Shown here: piece after piece, positions 10,461 through 19,356 of the stretch
How the letters are laid out: every line of letters starts with the position of its first letter
Numbering within the stretch: the stretch's first letter is position 1
DNA from: Bacteroidales bacterium
GTDB lineage: Bacteria; Bacteroidota; Bacteroidia; Bacteroidales; F082
Direction: 5' to 3'
Assembly (NCBI GenBank): GCA_016936355.1
Contig: JAFGYB010000055.1
Location: 1 to 64,000 of the forward strand
DNA: 64,000 nucleotides
Made by a program: the position numbers and the translations under genes
The notes under the pieces: model-generated
Database searches by the model: none
The model's input: only the letters and a program-made list of their open reading frames with translations
Told to the model about the DNA's origin: nothing

Positions 10461-11159
10461 TTACCACATTTTGTGTGAATCAGTTTTTAAATTTACTTGT
10501 TTCTTGACGAGCCTGGGTAATAGATATTTCTGCATTTGGGCCTTATCGTTCCGATAAATATGCCGGGCAATATTATTCAGGTCTTTCATCAAAAGGAACA
10601 GATTGTTCAGTAATTGTACCCGGCGTTCTGCATTTATTCGACGCTCGTTTTTGCTGTTTTTTTGTGCCATTGAGGCCTCGAGTAAAGCTTCGGCTTTGCC
10701 CGGAAGTCCCCCGATCAATTCCTTCGGACATCCAAGCCGGGAAAGTTCTACCGAATAACGGTTGGTGTTTTTCACCAGTTTATTCATTAGTATCAGCATT
10801 TTAGTTTGATTCTGGCGTGCCTTCGTGATTTCATTCATCCCGAACTTATTTCTGATGGAAGGATTGGAGGAAAGCATTTTACGCGTAAAGTGAGCCAGTT
10901 TTTTATAGTCATCGTAACAGCCTGACAGCGCAGTATTGACTCGTTGGGTTTGTTCGCTTAATTTTCCTTCCAATTCCCCATCAGAAGGAAAGGATTTGAT
11001 GGCTTCAAGCATCTGTTGAATCCGGTTGATAAACTCTTCATTGATGGTACGATCAAAAGCACTGAACGCCGAAAGATCTTCGTGGAGTTGTGCCGCAATT
11101 ACATCCGCATGCTCCAACAATACAGCATCCTGAATCCGAAACAATCTGCGTATACCCAT
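10461..11159 (-). CDS. Hypothetical, predicted mostly alpha-helical protein
   Basis: 232-aa ORF with charged heptad-like composition; no family recognised. Confidence 0.75.
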   Translation of the reverse strand: MGIRRLFRIQDAVLLEHADVIAAQLHEDLSAFSAFDRTINEEFINRIQQMLEAIKSFPSDGELEGKLSEQTQRVNTALSGCYDDYKKLAHFTRKMLSSNPSIRNKFGMNEITKARQNQTKMLILMNKLVKNTNRYSVELSRLGCPKELIGGLPGKAEALLEASMAQKNSKNERRINAERRVQLLNNLFLLMKDLNNIARHIYRNDKAQMQKYLLPRLVKKQVNLKTDSHKMW

Positions 11160-11197
11160 AATGATCTATTTTTAATGATCTTATTTTCGCACCTTGT

Positions 11198-11227
11198 ATT
11201 ATTAACAAAAAGTATTTTGTTAATAAT
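11198..11227. repeat. 13-bp perfect inverted repeat upstream of the 232-aa protein gene
   Basis: ATTATTAACAAAA-AGTA-TTTTGTTAATAAT. Confidence 0.85.
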
Positions 11228-11508
11228 TTCCCTTTAATTTATAAAATTATTTCATTTTTAGATAAATAACTTCTGTAATGTGTTAAAAGTTATTCACAAA
11301 TTGTTAATTTACTTCCCAATTATTTAATTAGTATAATTTTATTGAAAGATCTTGTCAAACAGTGATTCAATAGAAAAGAAAAATCGGCAAAGAGTACATG
11401 AAGTGTTTAAATATACAGTCATACTAGAATGCTGGAATATTTCGAAAATATCCCGCATCGCACAGAAGAAAACAGGATAATTGACTTCTATGTACTAAAC
11501 AGAATTCC

Positions 11509-13680
11509 CTAATTAAACTCAGCATCTTCCACCAGCTCAAAGTCCAGCTGGCGGCGGGTCAGGTCTACATTCTTCACCAGGATTTTTACCGGATCGCCCA
11601 GGCGGTATTTCTGTCCGTATTTCCTGCCGATGATTTGGTAGTTGTCTTCATCCAGGTAGTAAAAGTCGTCTTTCATGGAGTTGAAACGCACCAGTCCTTC
11701 GCTTTTGCTTTCCAGCGTTGCCACAAAAATACCCCACTTACTTACACCGGAAATCAGTCCTTCCAGTATTTTGCCTTTCTTGTCCAGCAAAAATTCCACC
11801 TGTTTGTATTTGACGGATTCGCGTTCGGCTTCGGCAGCCCGGCGTTCCATTTCGGAAGTGTGCTTGCATTGATCTTCAAAGGCTTCTTTGCTCACCGAGC
11901 GTTTGCCTTCCATGTAACGTTCCAGTAGTCGGTGCACCATCAGGTCGGGATAGCGGCGGATGGGCGAAGTAAAGTGTGTGTAATAAGGGAACGCCAGTCC
12001 GTAATGCCCGATGTTGTCGGTGGAATAGTAGGCCTTGGCCATGGTACGGATGGCAATGCTTTCGATCATGTTTTCCTCGCCTTTTCCATGGATGTCCGTG
12101 AACAATTTATTGTAGGATTGCGCCAGTTTTTCCCGCGACTGGATGTTTAAACTGTAGCCCAGTTTGCCAAGGAACTGCATGAAGGTATTCAGCTTTTCTG
12201 GATTGGGCTGATCGTGCACGCGATACACAAAGGTTTTGGCTTCTTTTCCCTTGGGTTGCTTGCCGATGAGTTGGGCCACGGACCTATTGGCCAGCAGCAT
12301 GAATTCTTCCACCAGATGGTTGGCTTCTTTAGATTCCTTGATGTAAGTCTCGATGGGTTTACCTGTTTCGTCCAGTTTGAACCGGATCTCCGTCGAGTTG
12401 AAATTAATGGCTCCTTCCTTGAATCGTTTGCCGCGCATGATGGTGGCCATGGAGTTCAGCGTGAGAATATCTTCTGCAAATTCCCCTTTTTGTTCTTCGA
12501 TGATCTGCTGGACTTCTTCATAAGTAAACCGTCGGTCGGAGAGGATCACTGTTTTCCCGAACCAGGTATCCAGTACCTGGGCTTTTTCGTTCATTTTAAA
12601 CACAACCGAATAGGTCAGTTTTTCTTCGTTGGGACGCAGGGAACAAACGCCGTTGGAGAGCTTTTCGGGCAACATGGGAATGGTGCGGTCCACCAGGTAA
12701 ATGGAGGTGGCTCGCTCATAGGCTTCGGCGTCGATGGTGGACCCGGTGGTTACATAGTGTGACACATCGGCAATGTGTACACCCACTTCCCACAGGTTGT
12801 CTTCCAGCTTGCGCAGCGAAAGGGCGTCGTCGAAATCCTTGGCATCAAACGGGTCGATGGTAATGGTCCAGGTGTTGCGGAAGTCTTTTCGCCGGGCGAT
12901 TTCGTCTGCCGGGATTTCCATGCTGATCTTTTCTGCTGCCTGTTCCACGGCTTTGGGAAACGAAAGCGGGAAATCGTTGTCTGCCAGGATGGCCTGCATT
13001 TCCACGTTGTTGTCGCCGGGTTTCCCCAGTACCTGGACAATTTCCCCGAAAGGATTGTTGGAATGTTCGGGCCAGTCGGTGATCTTTACAACCACCTTTT
13101 GACCGGTTTGGGTGTCCTTGAGTTCTTCTTTGGGGATGAAAATATCATAGGGCATGGCCTGGCTGTCGGGAATAATGAAGCCGTAGTTTTTGCTGCGTTC
13201 CAAAATACCCACATACTGTGTTTTCCGGCGTTCCAGGATTTCCACGATTTGTCCTTCCGTTTTGTGTCCTTTCCTTTTCGGGAAGAGCAGCACTTTGACA
13301 AGGTCGTTGTTCAAGGCATGATGTACGTTGTTGGAAGCAATGAAAATATCTTCGCCCCCTTCTTCGGGAATGATATACGCCTTACCGGTTTTCTTCAGGT
13401 CTACCGTGCCGGTCAGGTAATTTTTCTTCTGATCGAATTTGGTGATCTGTTTGGGATCCAGCTTGAATTTGCCGCGCTTGATCTCGTTCAAAACCCCTTC
13501 TTCGGTCATTTCCATCAAAAGATCGTAAATCAGGTTCTTTCCGGCTTTGTCTTTTACACCCAGTAAATTAGCCAGTTGTTTGTTGTTGTATCCGGTAAAC
13601 GGATTGTCTGCAAAAATATTCAGCAGGACTGCCTGCAAATTGTTTTTGGGATATTTCTTTGGTTTTGTTTTTTTTGACAT
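11509..13680 (-). CDS. rnr: Ribonuclease R
   Basis: TITIDPFDAKDFDDALSLRKLEDNLWEVGVHIADVSHYV, HFTSPIRRYPDLMVHRLL, C-terminal S1 domain. Confidence 0.96.
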   Translation of the reverse strand: MSKKTKPKKYPKNNLQAVLLNIFADNPFTGYNNKQLANLLGVKDKAGKNLIYDLLMEMTEEGVLNEIKRGKFKLDPKQITKFDQKKNYLTGTVDLKKTGKAYIIPEEGGEDIFIASNNVHHALNNDLVKVLLFPKRKGHKTEGQIVEILERRKTQYVGILERSKNYGFIIPDSQAMPYDIFIPKEELKDTQTGQKVVVKITDWPEHSNNPFGEIVQVLGKPGDNNVEMQAILADNDFPLSFPKAVEQAAEKISMEIPADEIARRKDFRNTWTITIDPFDAKDFDDALSLRKLEDNLWEVGVHIADVSHYVTTGSTIDAEAYERATSIYLVDRTIPMLPEKLSNGVCSLRPNEEKLTYSVVFKMNEKAQVLDTWFGKTVILSDRRFTYEEVQQIIEEQKGEFAEDILTLNSMATIMRGKRFKEGAINFNSTEIRFKLDETGKPIETYIKESKEANHLVEEFMLLANRSVAQLIGKQPKGKEAKTFVYRVHDQPNPEKLNTFMQFLGKLGYSLNIQSREKLAQSYNKLFTDIHGKGEENMIESIAIRTMAKAYYSTDNIGHYGLAFPYYTHFTSPIRRYPDLMVHRLLERYMEGKRSVSKEAFEDQCKHTSEMERRAAEAERESVKYKQVEFLLDKKGKILEGLISGVSKWGIFVATLESKSEGLVRFNSMKDDFYYLDEDNYQIIGRKYGQKYRLGDPVKILVKNVDLTRRQLDFELVEDAEFN

Positions 13681-13689
13681 GATGTAATT

Positions 13690-15378
13690 TTAAATAGTTG
13701 AATAATGAATGTTGGGAACAGCAGCAATCAGTTGTCTCGTGTATTCTTCTTTGGGGTGATGATAAACTTCATCGGCGTCGCCCACCTCTACAATGTTTCC
13801 GTCTTTCATGACCATGATGCGGTCCGACATAAAGCGCACCACCGACAGATCGTGAGAAATAAAAATATAGGTGAAACCGAATTCCGATTTCAGTTTGTTC
13901 AGCAGGTTCAGCACCACGGCCTGTACAGAAACATCCAATGCAGAGACGGCCTCATCGCAAATGATGAACTTCGGCTGCAGGGCCAGTGCCCGGGCAATGA
14001 CGATCCGTTGCCGCTGACCGCCGGAGAATTCGTGGGGGTAGCGATAAAAATGTGCTTCTTCCAATCCTGTTTTTTGTAATAATTCCATTGCCTGTTCCCG
14101 GCACTCTTTTTTTGATTTGTACAGCTTGTGCACCCGCATGGGTTCCATGATGGCTTCGCCGATGCTGATCCGGGGATTCAAGGAAGAATACGGATCCTGA
14201 AAAACAATGCTCAGATCTTTTCGCAACGGTTTCATTGCTTTCCGTGAAAGCGTTGCCAGGTCCTCTGTTTGATAAAGAATGCTTCCCTTGTCGGGATCGA
14301 TGAGGCGCAGCAGACTTCTGCCCAGCGTGGTTTTCCCGCACCCCGATTCACCCACCAGCCCCAGGGTTTCTCCCGGATAAACGTTGAAACTGACACCGTT
14401 AACAGCTTGTAGAATTTCCCTGGGTTTCCCCCAGAAACTTTTGCTCAGAACGTAATCTTTTTCAAGCGCATCGACCCGGAACAGCGGATCCTTTTCGTAC
14501 AGCGTTTTCAGTCGTTTTGTTCTTGCGTCAGAAGAAACGGGATCGGGTACAAACTCTTCTTTTGTATTCAGGAAATCCTGTAACGTGGGAAGCTGATTCA
14601 GCCGCACATTCTGTGGCGGACGGCAGGACAACAGTCCTTTCGTGTAAGGATGTTTCGGATTCAGGAAGATTTCTTTTGCCGGACCCGATTCCACAATTTT
14701 ACCTTTATGCATTACCGCAACCTGTTCGGCAATTTCAGCCACCACGGCCAGGTCGTGGGTGATGAACAGCAGCGTCATGCCGTATTCCAGCTGCAGGGCC
14801 TTCAACAGTTTCAAAATTTCCTTCTGAACGGTGACGTCCAGTGCGGTGGTGGGTTCGTCGGCAATCAGCAGATCGGGTTTGTTGGCCATGGCCATGGCAA
14901 TCATGATGCGCTGCTTTTGTCCGCCGGAGATTTCGTGCGGATAGGCGGAGAAGATCTTTTCCGGCCGGGGAAGCCTGACTTTTTGGAACAGTTCCAGCAC
15001 TTCTTTCTTTGCGTCTTTTGTGGTGATCTTCCGGTGTTGCCGAATGACTTCCAGTACCTGTTTTCCGCAACGCATCACCGGATTCAAAGCGGTCATGGGT
15101 TCCTGAAAGATCATGCTGATCCGTTGGCCGCGGATGGATTCCTGTTCTTTTGCAGAGAGGCGGGTAATGTCTTTATCATCCAATAAAATAATACCCTTTT
15201 GGATTTCCAGTTGTTGGGGCAGTAACCCCATGATGCTCAGTGCTGTCAGTGATTTTCCGGATCCGGTTTCACCAACGACGCCCAAGGTTTGTCCACTTTC
15301 CAGATGGAAACCGATGTTGTCCACGAGTTTTTCGGTGGAACCTTTTTTTCCGATGCTGAGTCCGGTGATCGTTAACAT
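13690..15378 (-). CDS. Fused double ABC ATPase (oligo/dipeptide transporter DppD-DppF type)
   Basis: Two Walker A motifs ([16 protein letters not shown]) and two signatures ([16 protein letters not shown]). Start [10 protein letters not shown] supported by the -7 box at 15426-15433. Confidence 0.9.
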   Translation of the reverse strand: MLTITGLSIGKKGSTEKLVDNIGFHLESGQTLGVVGETGSGKSLTALSIMGLLPQQLEIQKGIILLDDKDITRLSAKEQESIRGQRISMIFQEPMTALNPVMRCGKQVLEVIRQHRKITTKDAKKEVLELFQKVRLPRPEKIFSAYPHEISGGQKQRIMIAMAMANKPDLLIADEPTTALDVTVQKEILKLLKALQLEYGMTLLFITHDLAVVAEIAEQVAVMHKGKIVESGPAKEIFLNPKHPYTKGLLSCRPPQNVRLNQLPTLQDFLNTKEEFVPDPVSSDARTKRLKTLYEKDPLFRVDALEKDYVLSKSFWGKPREILQAVNGVSFNVYPGETLGLVGESGCGKTTLGRSLLRLIDPDKGSILYQTEDLATLSRKAMKPLRKDLSIVFQDPYSSLNPRISIGEAIMEPMRVHKLYKSKKECREQAMELLQKTGLEEAHFYRYPHEFSGGQRQRIVIARALALQPKFIICDEAVSALDVSVQAVVLNLLNKLKSEFGFTYIFISHDLSVVRFMSDRIMVMKDGNIVEVGDADEVYHHPKEEYTRQLIAAVPNIHYSTI

Positions 15379-15425
15379 TCCTTCAAAGATAGGGGAAAAA
15401 TAAGGTGACCCTATCATCCTTTTTG

Positions 15426-15433
15426 CAAAGGTA
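15426..15433 (-). promoter_or_regulatory. -7 element TACCTTTG for fused ABC ATPase gene
   Basis: CAAAGGTA on + strand. Confidence 0.5.
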
Positions 15434-15484
15434 TTTTCTAAAGTGTTAACAGATTTACCACGGGTATAATTTTTATATTTTTTA

Positions 15485-15492
15485 TATATTTG
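15485..15492 (+). promoter_or_regulatory. -7 element TATATTTG for PEGA-like lipoprotein
   Basis: Exact TAnnTTTG; implies an approximately 110-nt 5' UTR. Confidence 0.45.
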
Positions 15493-15607
15493 TAGGTAGC
15501 TGGATGAAAACCCAATAACCCGATTAGCAACCATAATATTTATGTAACGATGTTGTGATGCCGGAATTGGATGGTCAGCCAAAGAGTATTAACCTAAACC
15601 CCATATT

Positions 15608-16057
15608 ATGAAAAAGATTATTGTAGGAGCGGTTATCCTGTTCGTAGCTTTTGTTTTCACCGGTTGTGCCACTATTTTAACAGGGACCCACGATACCCTT
15701 CATTTCAGTACGGACCCGGAAGGTGCAGTTGTTTACAAAGATGGTCTGAAATTGTGCACCACCCCTTGTGATGTTTCCATGAAGCGTAGTCTGAACAGTC
15801 AGTATGTTACTTTTAAAATGGATGGTTATTATACACGTATGATCACGTTGGACCAGGAGTTTAATGTGGTGAGTGTGATCAACCTGGGTTCCTTACTGGG
15901 TTGGGCCATTGATGCGGCTACAGGATCCATTATGAAATACGGTCTTAAGTCCTATGAGGTTCCGTTGGATAAAAAAGAAGAAACAGCATTGAAACACCCC
16001 CGGAAGATTGAAATCGATACCCAAAAGAAAACCATCAATGTATATGTAAAGAAATAA
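15608..16057 (+). CDS. Small lipoprotein with PEGA-like region
   Basis: Lipobox FTGCA; FSTDPEGAVVYKDGLKLCTTPCDVSMKRSLNSQYVTFKMDGY. Confidence 0.8.
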   Translation: MKKIIVGAVILFVAFVFTGCATILTGTHDTLHFSTDPEGAVVYKDGLKLCTTPCDVSMKRSLNSQYVTFKMDGYYTRMITLDQEFNVVSVINLGSLLGWAIDAATGSIMKYGLKSYEVPLDKKEETALKHPRKIEIDTQKKTINVYVKK

Positions 16058-16071
16058 GGTATTCCACCGAA

Positions 16072-16107
16072 AAAGAAAAAGGAGGCCAGACAGCCTCCTT
16101 TTTCTTT
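16072..16107. terminator. Strong bidirectional terminator between lipoprotein gene and tRNA-Ala
   Basis: Perfect 15-bp stem AAAGAAAAAGGAGGC-cagaca-GCCTCCTTTTTCTTT. Confidence 0.92.
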
Positions 16108-16108
16108 G

Positions 16109-16182
16109 TGGAGCATATCGGAATCGAACCGATGACCTCTTGACTGCCAGTCAAACGCTCTAGCCAACTGAGCTAATGCCCC
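16109..16182 (-). tRNA. tRNA-Ala (anticodon GGC)
   Basis: Reverse complement GGGGCATTAGCTCAGTTGGCTAGAGCGTTTGACTGGCAGTCAAGAGGTCATCGGTTCGATTCCGATATGCTCCA folds as a cloverleaf; loop ctGGCag. Confidence 0.93.
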
Positions 16183-16192
16183 AACGAGGCGG

Positions 16193-16200
16193 CAAAAATA
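16193..16200 (-). promoter_or_regulatory. -7 element TATTTTTG for tRNA-Ala
   Basis: CAAAAATA on + strand, 11 nt from the tRNA 5' end. Confidence 0.45.
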
Positions 16201-16310
16201 ACAAAAATTTTTCTGTTCATTTAAAATTTGATAGAAAAAGTAAAAAAACTAAGATTTTGATGAAACAGGAAAAAGATTCTGAGACATTTTGGTAGACAAG
16301 TACCAAAACC

Positions 16311-16350
16311 AAGTGTTAACAAATGTTATCAAATGTTATAAAGGTTAATT
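16311..16350 (+). repeat. Four 10-bp-phased imperfect direct repeats upstream of TonB receptor
   Basis: AAGTGTTAAC AAATGTTATC AAATGTTATA AAGGTTAATT. Confidence 0.7.
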
Positions 16351-16427
16351 TACATTAAAGCACAAACGAAGTTTACCTTTCGTTAACATAATTTGGAGTT
16401 ATGTAAAATCAACCCGTAAGCTGTTAA

Positions 16428-16486
16428 ACAGTAAACATATTAAAAGGTAAATTTAATTTATACTACTTATCCTATATGTTTACTGT
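16428..16486. repeat. 13-bp perfect inverted repeat with 33-bp spacer
   Basis: ACAGTAAACATAT (16428-16440) and ATATGTTTACTGT (16474-16486). Confidence 0.85.
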
Positions 16487-16561
16487 AATTTCATTTTTAC
16501 TTAACCGTAGGTTAATTACTGCCCTCCCTGAATAGTTTTTCATTTGTATCAAAACCGAAAA

Positions 16562-19336
16562 ATGAAAAATTATTTTACACTGTTGCTTCTGATAACGTCT
16601 TTCTATGTTCAGGCAGCAAATATTAAAGGCATCATCAAAGATGTAAACTCAAACGAAATACTGATCGGGGCGGAGATCTTTGAAAAGGGAAATACGAACA
16701 TCAATGCCATATCCGGTTTGGATGGCAGTTTTATTTTAAAGAATCTACCCCCCGGTTCCCATCATCTTGTAGTCAATTATATTGGATATGAGCAAATTGA
16801 TCGAATTATTACCATCAAAAATCCGGGTGATCAGATCAATGTTGTTTTCAAATTAAAACCCAACGAAACCAGTCTTCAGCAAGTTAATGTTGTAGGACAG
16901 TCGGACAAGGAATCGGATATTCATGCCCGGACCGAAGAGAAAAAGTCGAACAATGTGATTAACATTGTATCGGCGAAAACCATCGGCCTGCTTCCCGATA
17001 TAACTGCCGCGGGTATTCTTCAGCGGATTTCCGGAGTTACCATGCAGCACACATCAAACAGTGGTGAAGCTCAGTATGCCATTATCAGGGGGATGGACAA
17101 ACGGTATAATTATACCCTGGTGGATGGAATAAAAATCCCCAGTCCCAACGATAAAAACCGGTACGTGCCGATGGACATTTTCCCGGCCAGTCTGCTTTCG
17201 GGCATAGAAGTCATTAAATCCTTAACCCCGGATATGGAAGGGGATGCCATTGGCGGGGCGATGAATCTCCTTCTTAAGGATGCGCCGGATAGATTTTATT
17301 TAAAGGCGAATTATTCACTGGGCTATAATCAGCTTTTCCTGGAAAGGCCATTCTACAAATATGATTACGGTGCACAAACATTAAAGTCACCGGCTGAAAT
17401 TAACGGGCCGAAGTACCTGGCTACTCCCAGTGACTTTCCCATGTCTGTCGTAGCCTATACTCCGATAACTCCCATTCCAAATATGACCTTTGGTTTTAGT
17501 ATTGGCAACCGGTTTCTGAGAAATAAAAAACTAGGAATTCTTTTTGCCACCAGCTATCAGCATATTTACAGCGGAGCCAACACCATTTTCTTTTCTCCCA
17601 ATGCACAACCCAATGAAGGGACCGTGCCTTTCGAGGGCAATAAACCCACGTTTGACCATCTGGAAAACCGGACCTATTCAACGATGCAGAAGCGTATGGG
17701 ATTGCATGCACGTGTGGATTACCGTATGAACAAGAGAAATAGTTTCGACCTGTATGCTGCCTATTTTCAGTTGGATAAATATGTTTCAAGACAGGCAATC
17801 GGACCTTCCATCAATGGGGCAGGAGTAGGAAATATTAAGGCTAAAGACCGATCAAAAACTACACTGCAGAGAATTTTTAATACAACGCTTCATGGCACTA
17901 ATGTATTGTTGCCAAATATTACCGCCGACTGGGATGCTGTTTATTCACGGGCCTGGGCCTTTACACCCAACGAAGCCGAATTTGGATACAACAGTACCAA
18001 TATTAATGCACCTATTTTGCAGGGGTATACAAGCATCTGGCAACACAATACCGATCAGGATTTATCCGGGTATCTGAACATAACGTACCAACCGGCTCAT
18101 TATGAAAAGGCCCTGACGGTAAAAGCGGGTGGCATGTACCGGCATAAAAACAGGGACAACTACTATAACTCATATTCTCTAACACCTTCTTTTGTCAATG
18201 GCCAGCCTCAGGTTTATACAACTATTGATAAGGCTGTTTGGGAATTCAGACCTGTGGACGAAGGCTATGGTAGCCCGGTTAATCAGAATGATTTTCATGT
18301 TACCGAAGATGTGATGGCTTTTTATGGCGAAGCCAAGCTGATGTTTTGGAGAAGATTAAGTGTACTGGGAGGTGTCAGAGTCGAAAGCACCCATTTGAAT
18401 TACACTACTCCCATGCCTGTCAGTTTCCCTGGTCGTGAAGGAGGGCAGCAATATATAGATGTTCTGCCGAGCATCCACTTCAAATACGCGTTGACTCCAA
18501 AACAAAATTTGTTGCTGAGTTATTTTAAATCCATTTCCCGACCCGGATTTTTTGAAGTGATACCGTACGACATCAGTGGAGACTATTTTAATGAAAAAGG
18601 AAATCCATACCTGAAAAGGACTCAGGCTCAGAATTTCGATTTGAGGTATGAATGGTTTCCGAAATCCTCTGACCAGGTATTGTTAGGTCTTTTTTATAAA
18701 CATCTTACCAATCCAATTGAACAGTCGTTTGTTTTATCAGGTGCAAGTGCCTCTTCTCTTTTTCTGCAACCCCAAAACTTTGGCGATGCTACCAATTACG
18801 GGTTTGAAATGGTGGTAATCAAATATTTTAAAAATTTTGGGATTTCTGCCAATTACACGTATACCAAATCGCAGATTACCACACCGAAAAGAAATTATTT
18901 CCTGGATGCAAATAAGAATATAGTTTCCAATGTGGTAGAACAGACCCGGCCCCTTCAAGGACAGGCTGATAATATTGGTAATTTGTCGTTACTCTATAAA
19001 AATCAACGAATCGGATTTGATTTTCAGTTAACCGGAACCTATACTGGTAAATATATCTCACAGGTAAACCCGTATTATAATCTGGATTACTGGCGGTTTC
19101 CCATGACTACCCTCGGTGTTTCATTCCAGAAACGACTGAGCAAAAAAATCAACCTGATGCTTTACGGCAAAGCCAAAAACATTTTGGATGCCCAAGCCAT
19201 TACCCGTATTCGGGAGCCCAACACCTATTATTCAGGATCATCCAAACTTCCCTATCAGGACAGCCCGAATTCCATTCTGGTTACCAGGGAAGATTATAAA
19301 CCAAGTTATTTATTAGGTATCAAATATTCATTTTAA
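16562..19336 (+). CDS. TonB-dependent outer-membrane receptor with carboxypeptidase-like N-terminal domain
   Basis: Signal peptide; IKGIIKDVNSNEILIGAEIFEKGN domain; plug (YAIIRGMDKRYNYTLVDGIKI); C-terminal aromatic YLLGIKYSF. ORF track starts at 16544. Confidence 0.93.
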   Translation: MKNYFTLLLLITSFYVQAANIKGIIKDVNSNEILIGAEIFEKGNTNINAISGLDGSFILKNLPPGSHHLVVNYIGYEQIDRIITIKNPGDQINVVFKLKPNETSLQQVNVVGQSDKESDIHARTEEKKSNNVINIVSAKTIGLLPDITAAGILQRISGVTMQHTSNSGEAQYAIIRGMDKRYNYTLVDGIKIPSPNDKNRYVPMDIFPASLLSGIEVIKSLTPDMEGDAIGGAMNLLLKDAPDRFYLKANYSLGYNQLFLERPFYKYDYGAQTLKSPAEINGPKYLATPSDFPMSVVAYTPITPIPNMTFGFSIGNRFLRNKKLGILFATSYQHIYSGANTIFFSPNAQPNEGTVPFEGNKPTFDHLENRTYSTMQKRMGLHARVDYRMNKRNSFDLYAAYFQLDKYVSRQAIGPSINGAGVGNIKAKDRSKTTLQRIFNTTLHGTNVLLPNITADWDAVYSRAWAFTPNEAEFGYNSTNINAPILQGYTSIWQHNTDQDLSGYLNITYQPAHYEKALTVKAGGMYRHKNRDNYYNSYSLTPSFVNGQPQVYTTIDKAVWEFRPVDEGYGSPVNQNDFHVTEDVMAFYGEAKLMFWRRLSVLGGVRVESTHLNYTTPMPVSFPGREGGQQYIDVLPSIHFKYALTPKQNLLLSYFKSISRPGFFEVIPYDISGDYFNEKGNPYLKRTQAQNFDLRYEWFPKSSDQVLLGLFYKHLTNPIEQSFVLSGASASSLFLQPQNFGDATNYGFEMVVIKYFKNFGISANYTYTKSQITTPKRNYFLDANKNIVSNVVEQTRPLQGQADNIGNLSLLYKNQRIGFDFQLTGTYTGKYISQVNPYYNLDYWRFPMTTLGVSFQKRLSKKINLMLYGKAKNILDAQAITRIREPNTYYSGSSKLPYQDSPNSILVTREDYKPSYLLGIKYSF

Positions 19337-19356
19337 TAATTAAACAAACTTCTATT

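Noticed and set aside
12214-13566. Long + strand ORFs (182, 109 and 263 aa) opposite RNase R
   Set aside because: Antisense shadow ORFs of a strongly coding gene; no domain sense or promoter box.
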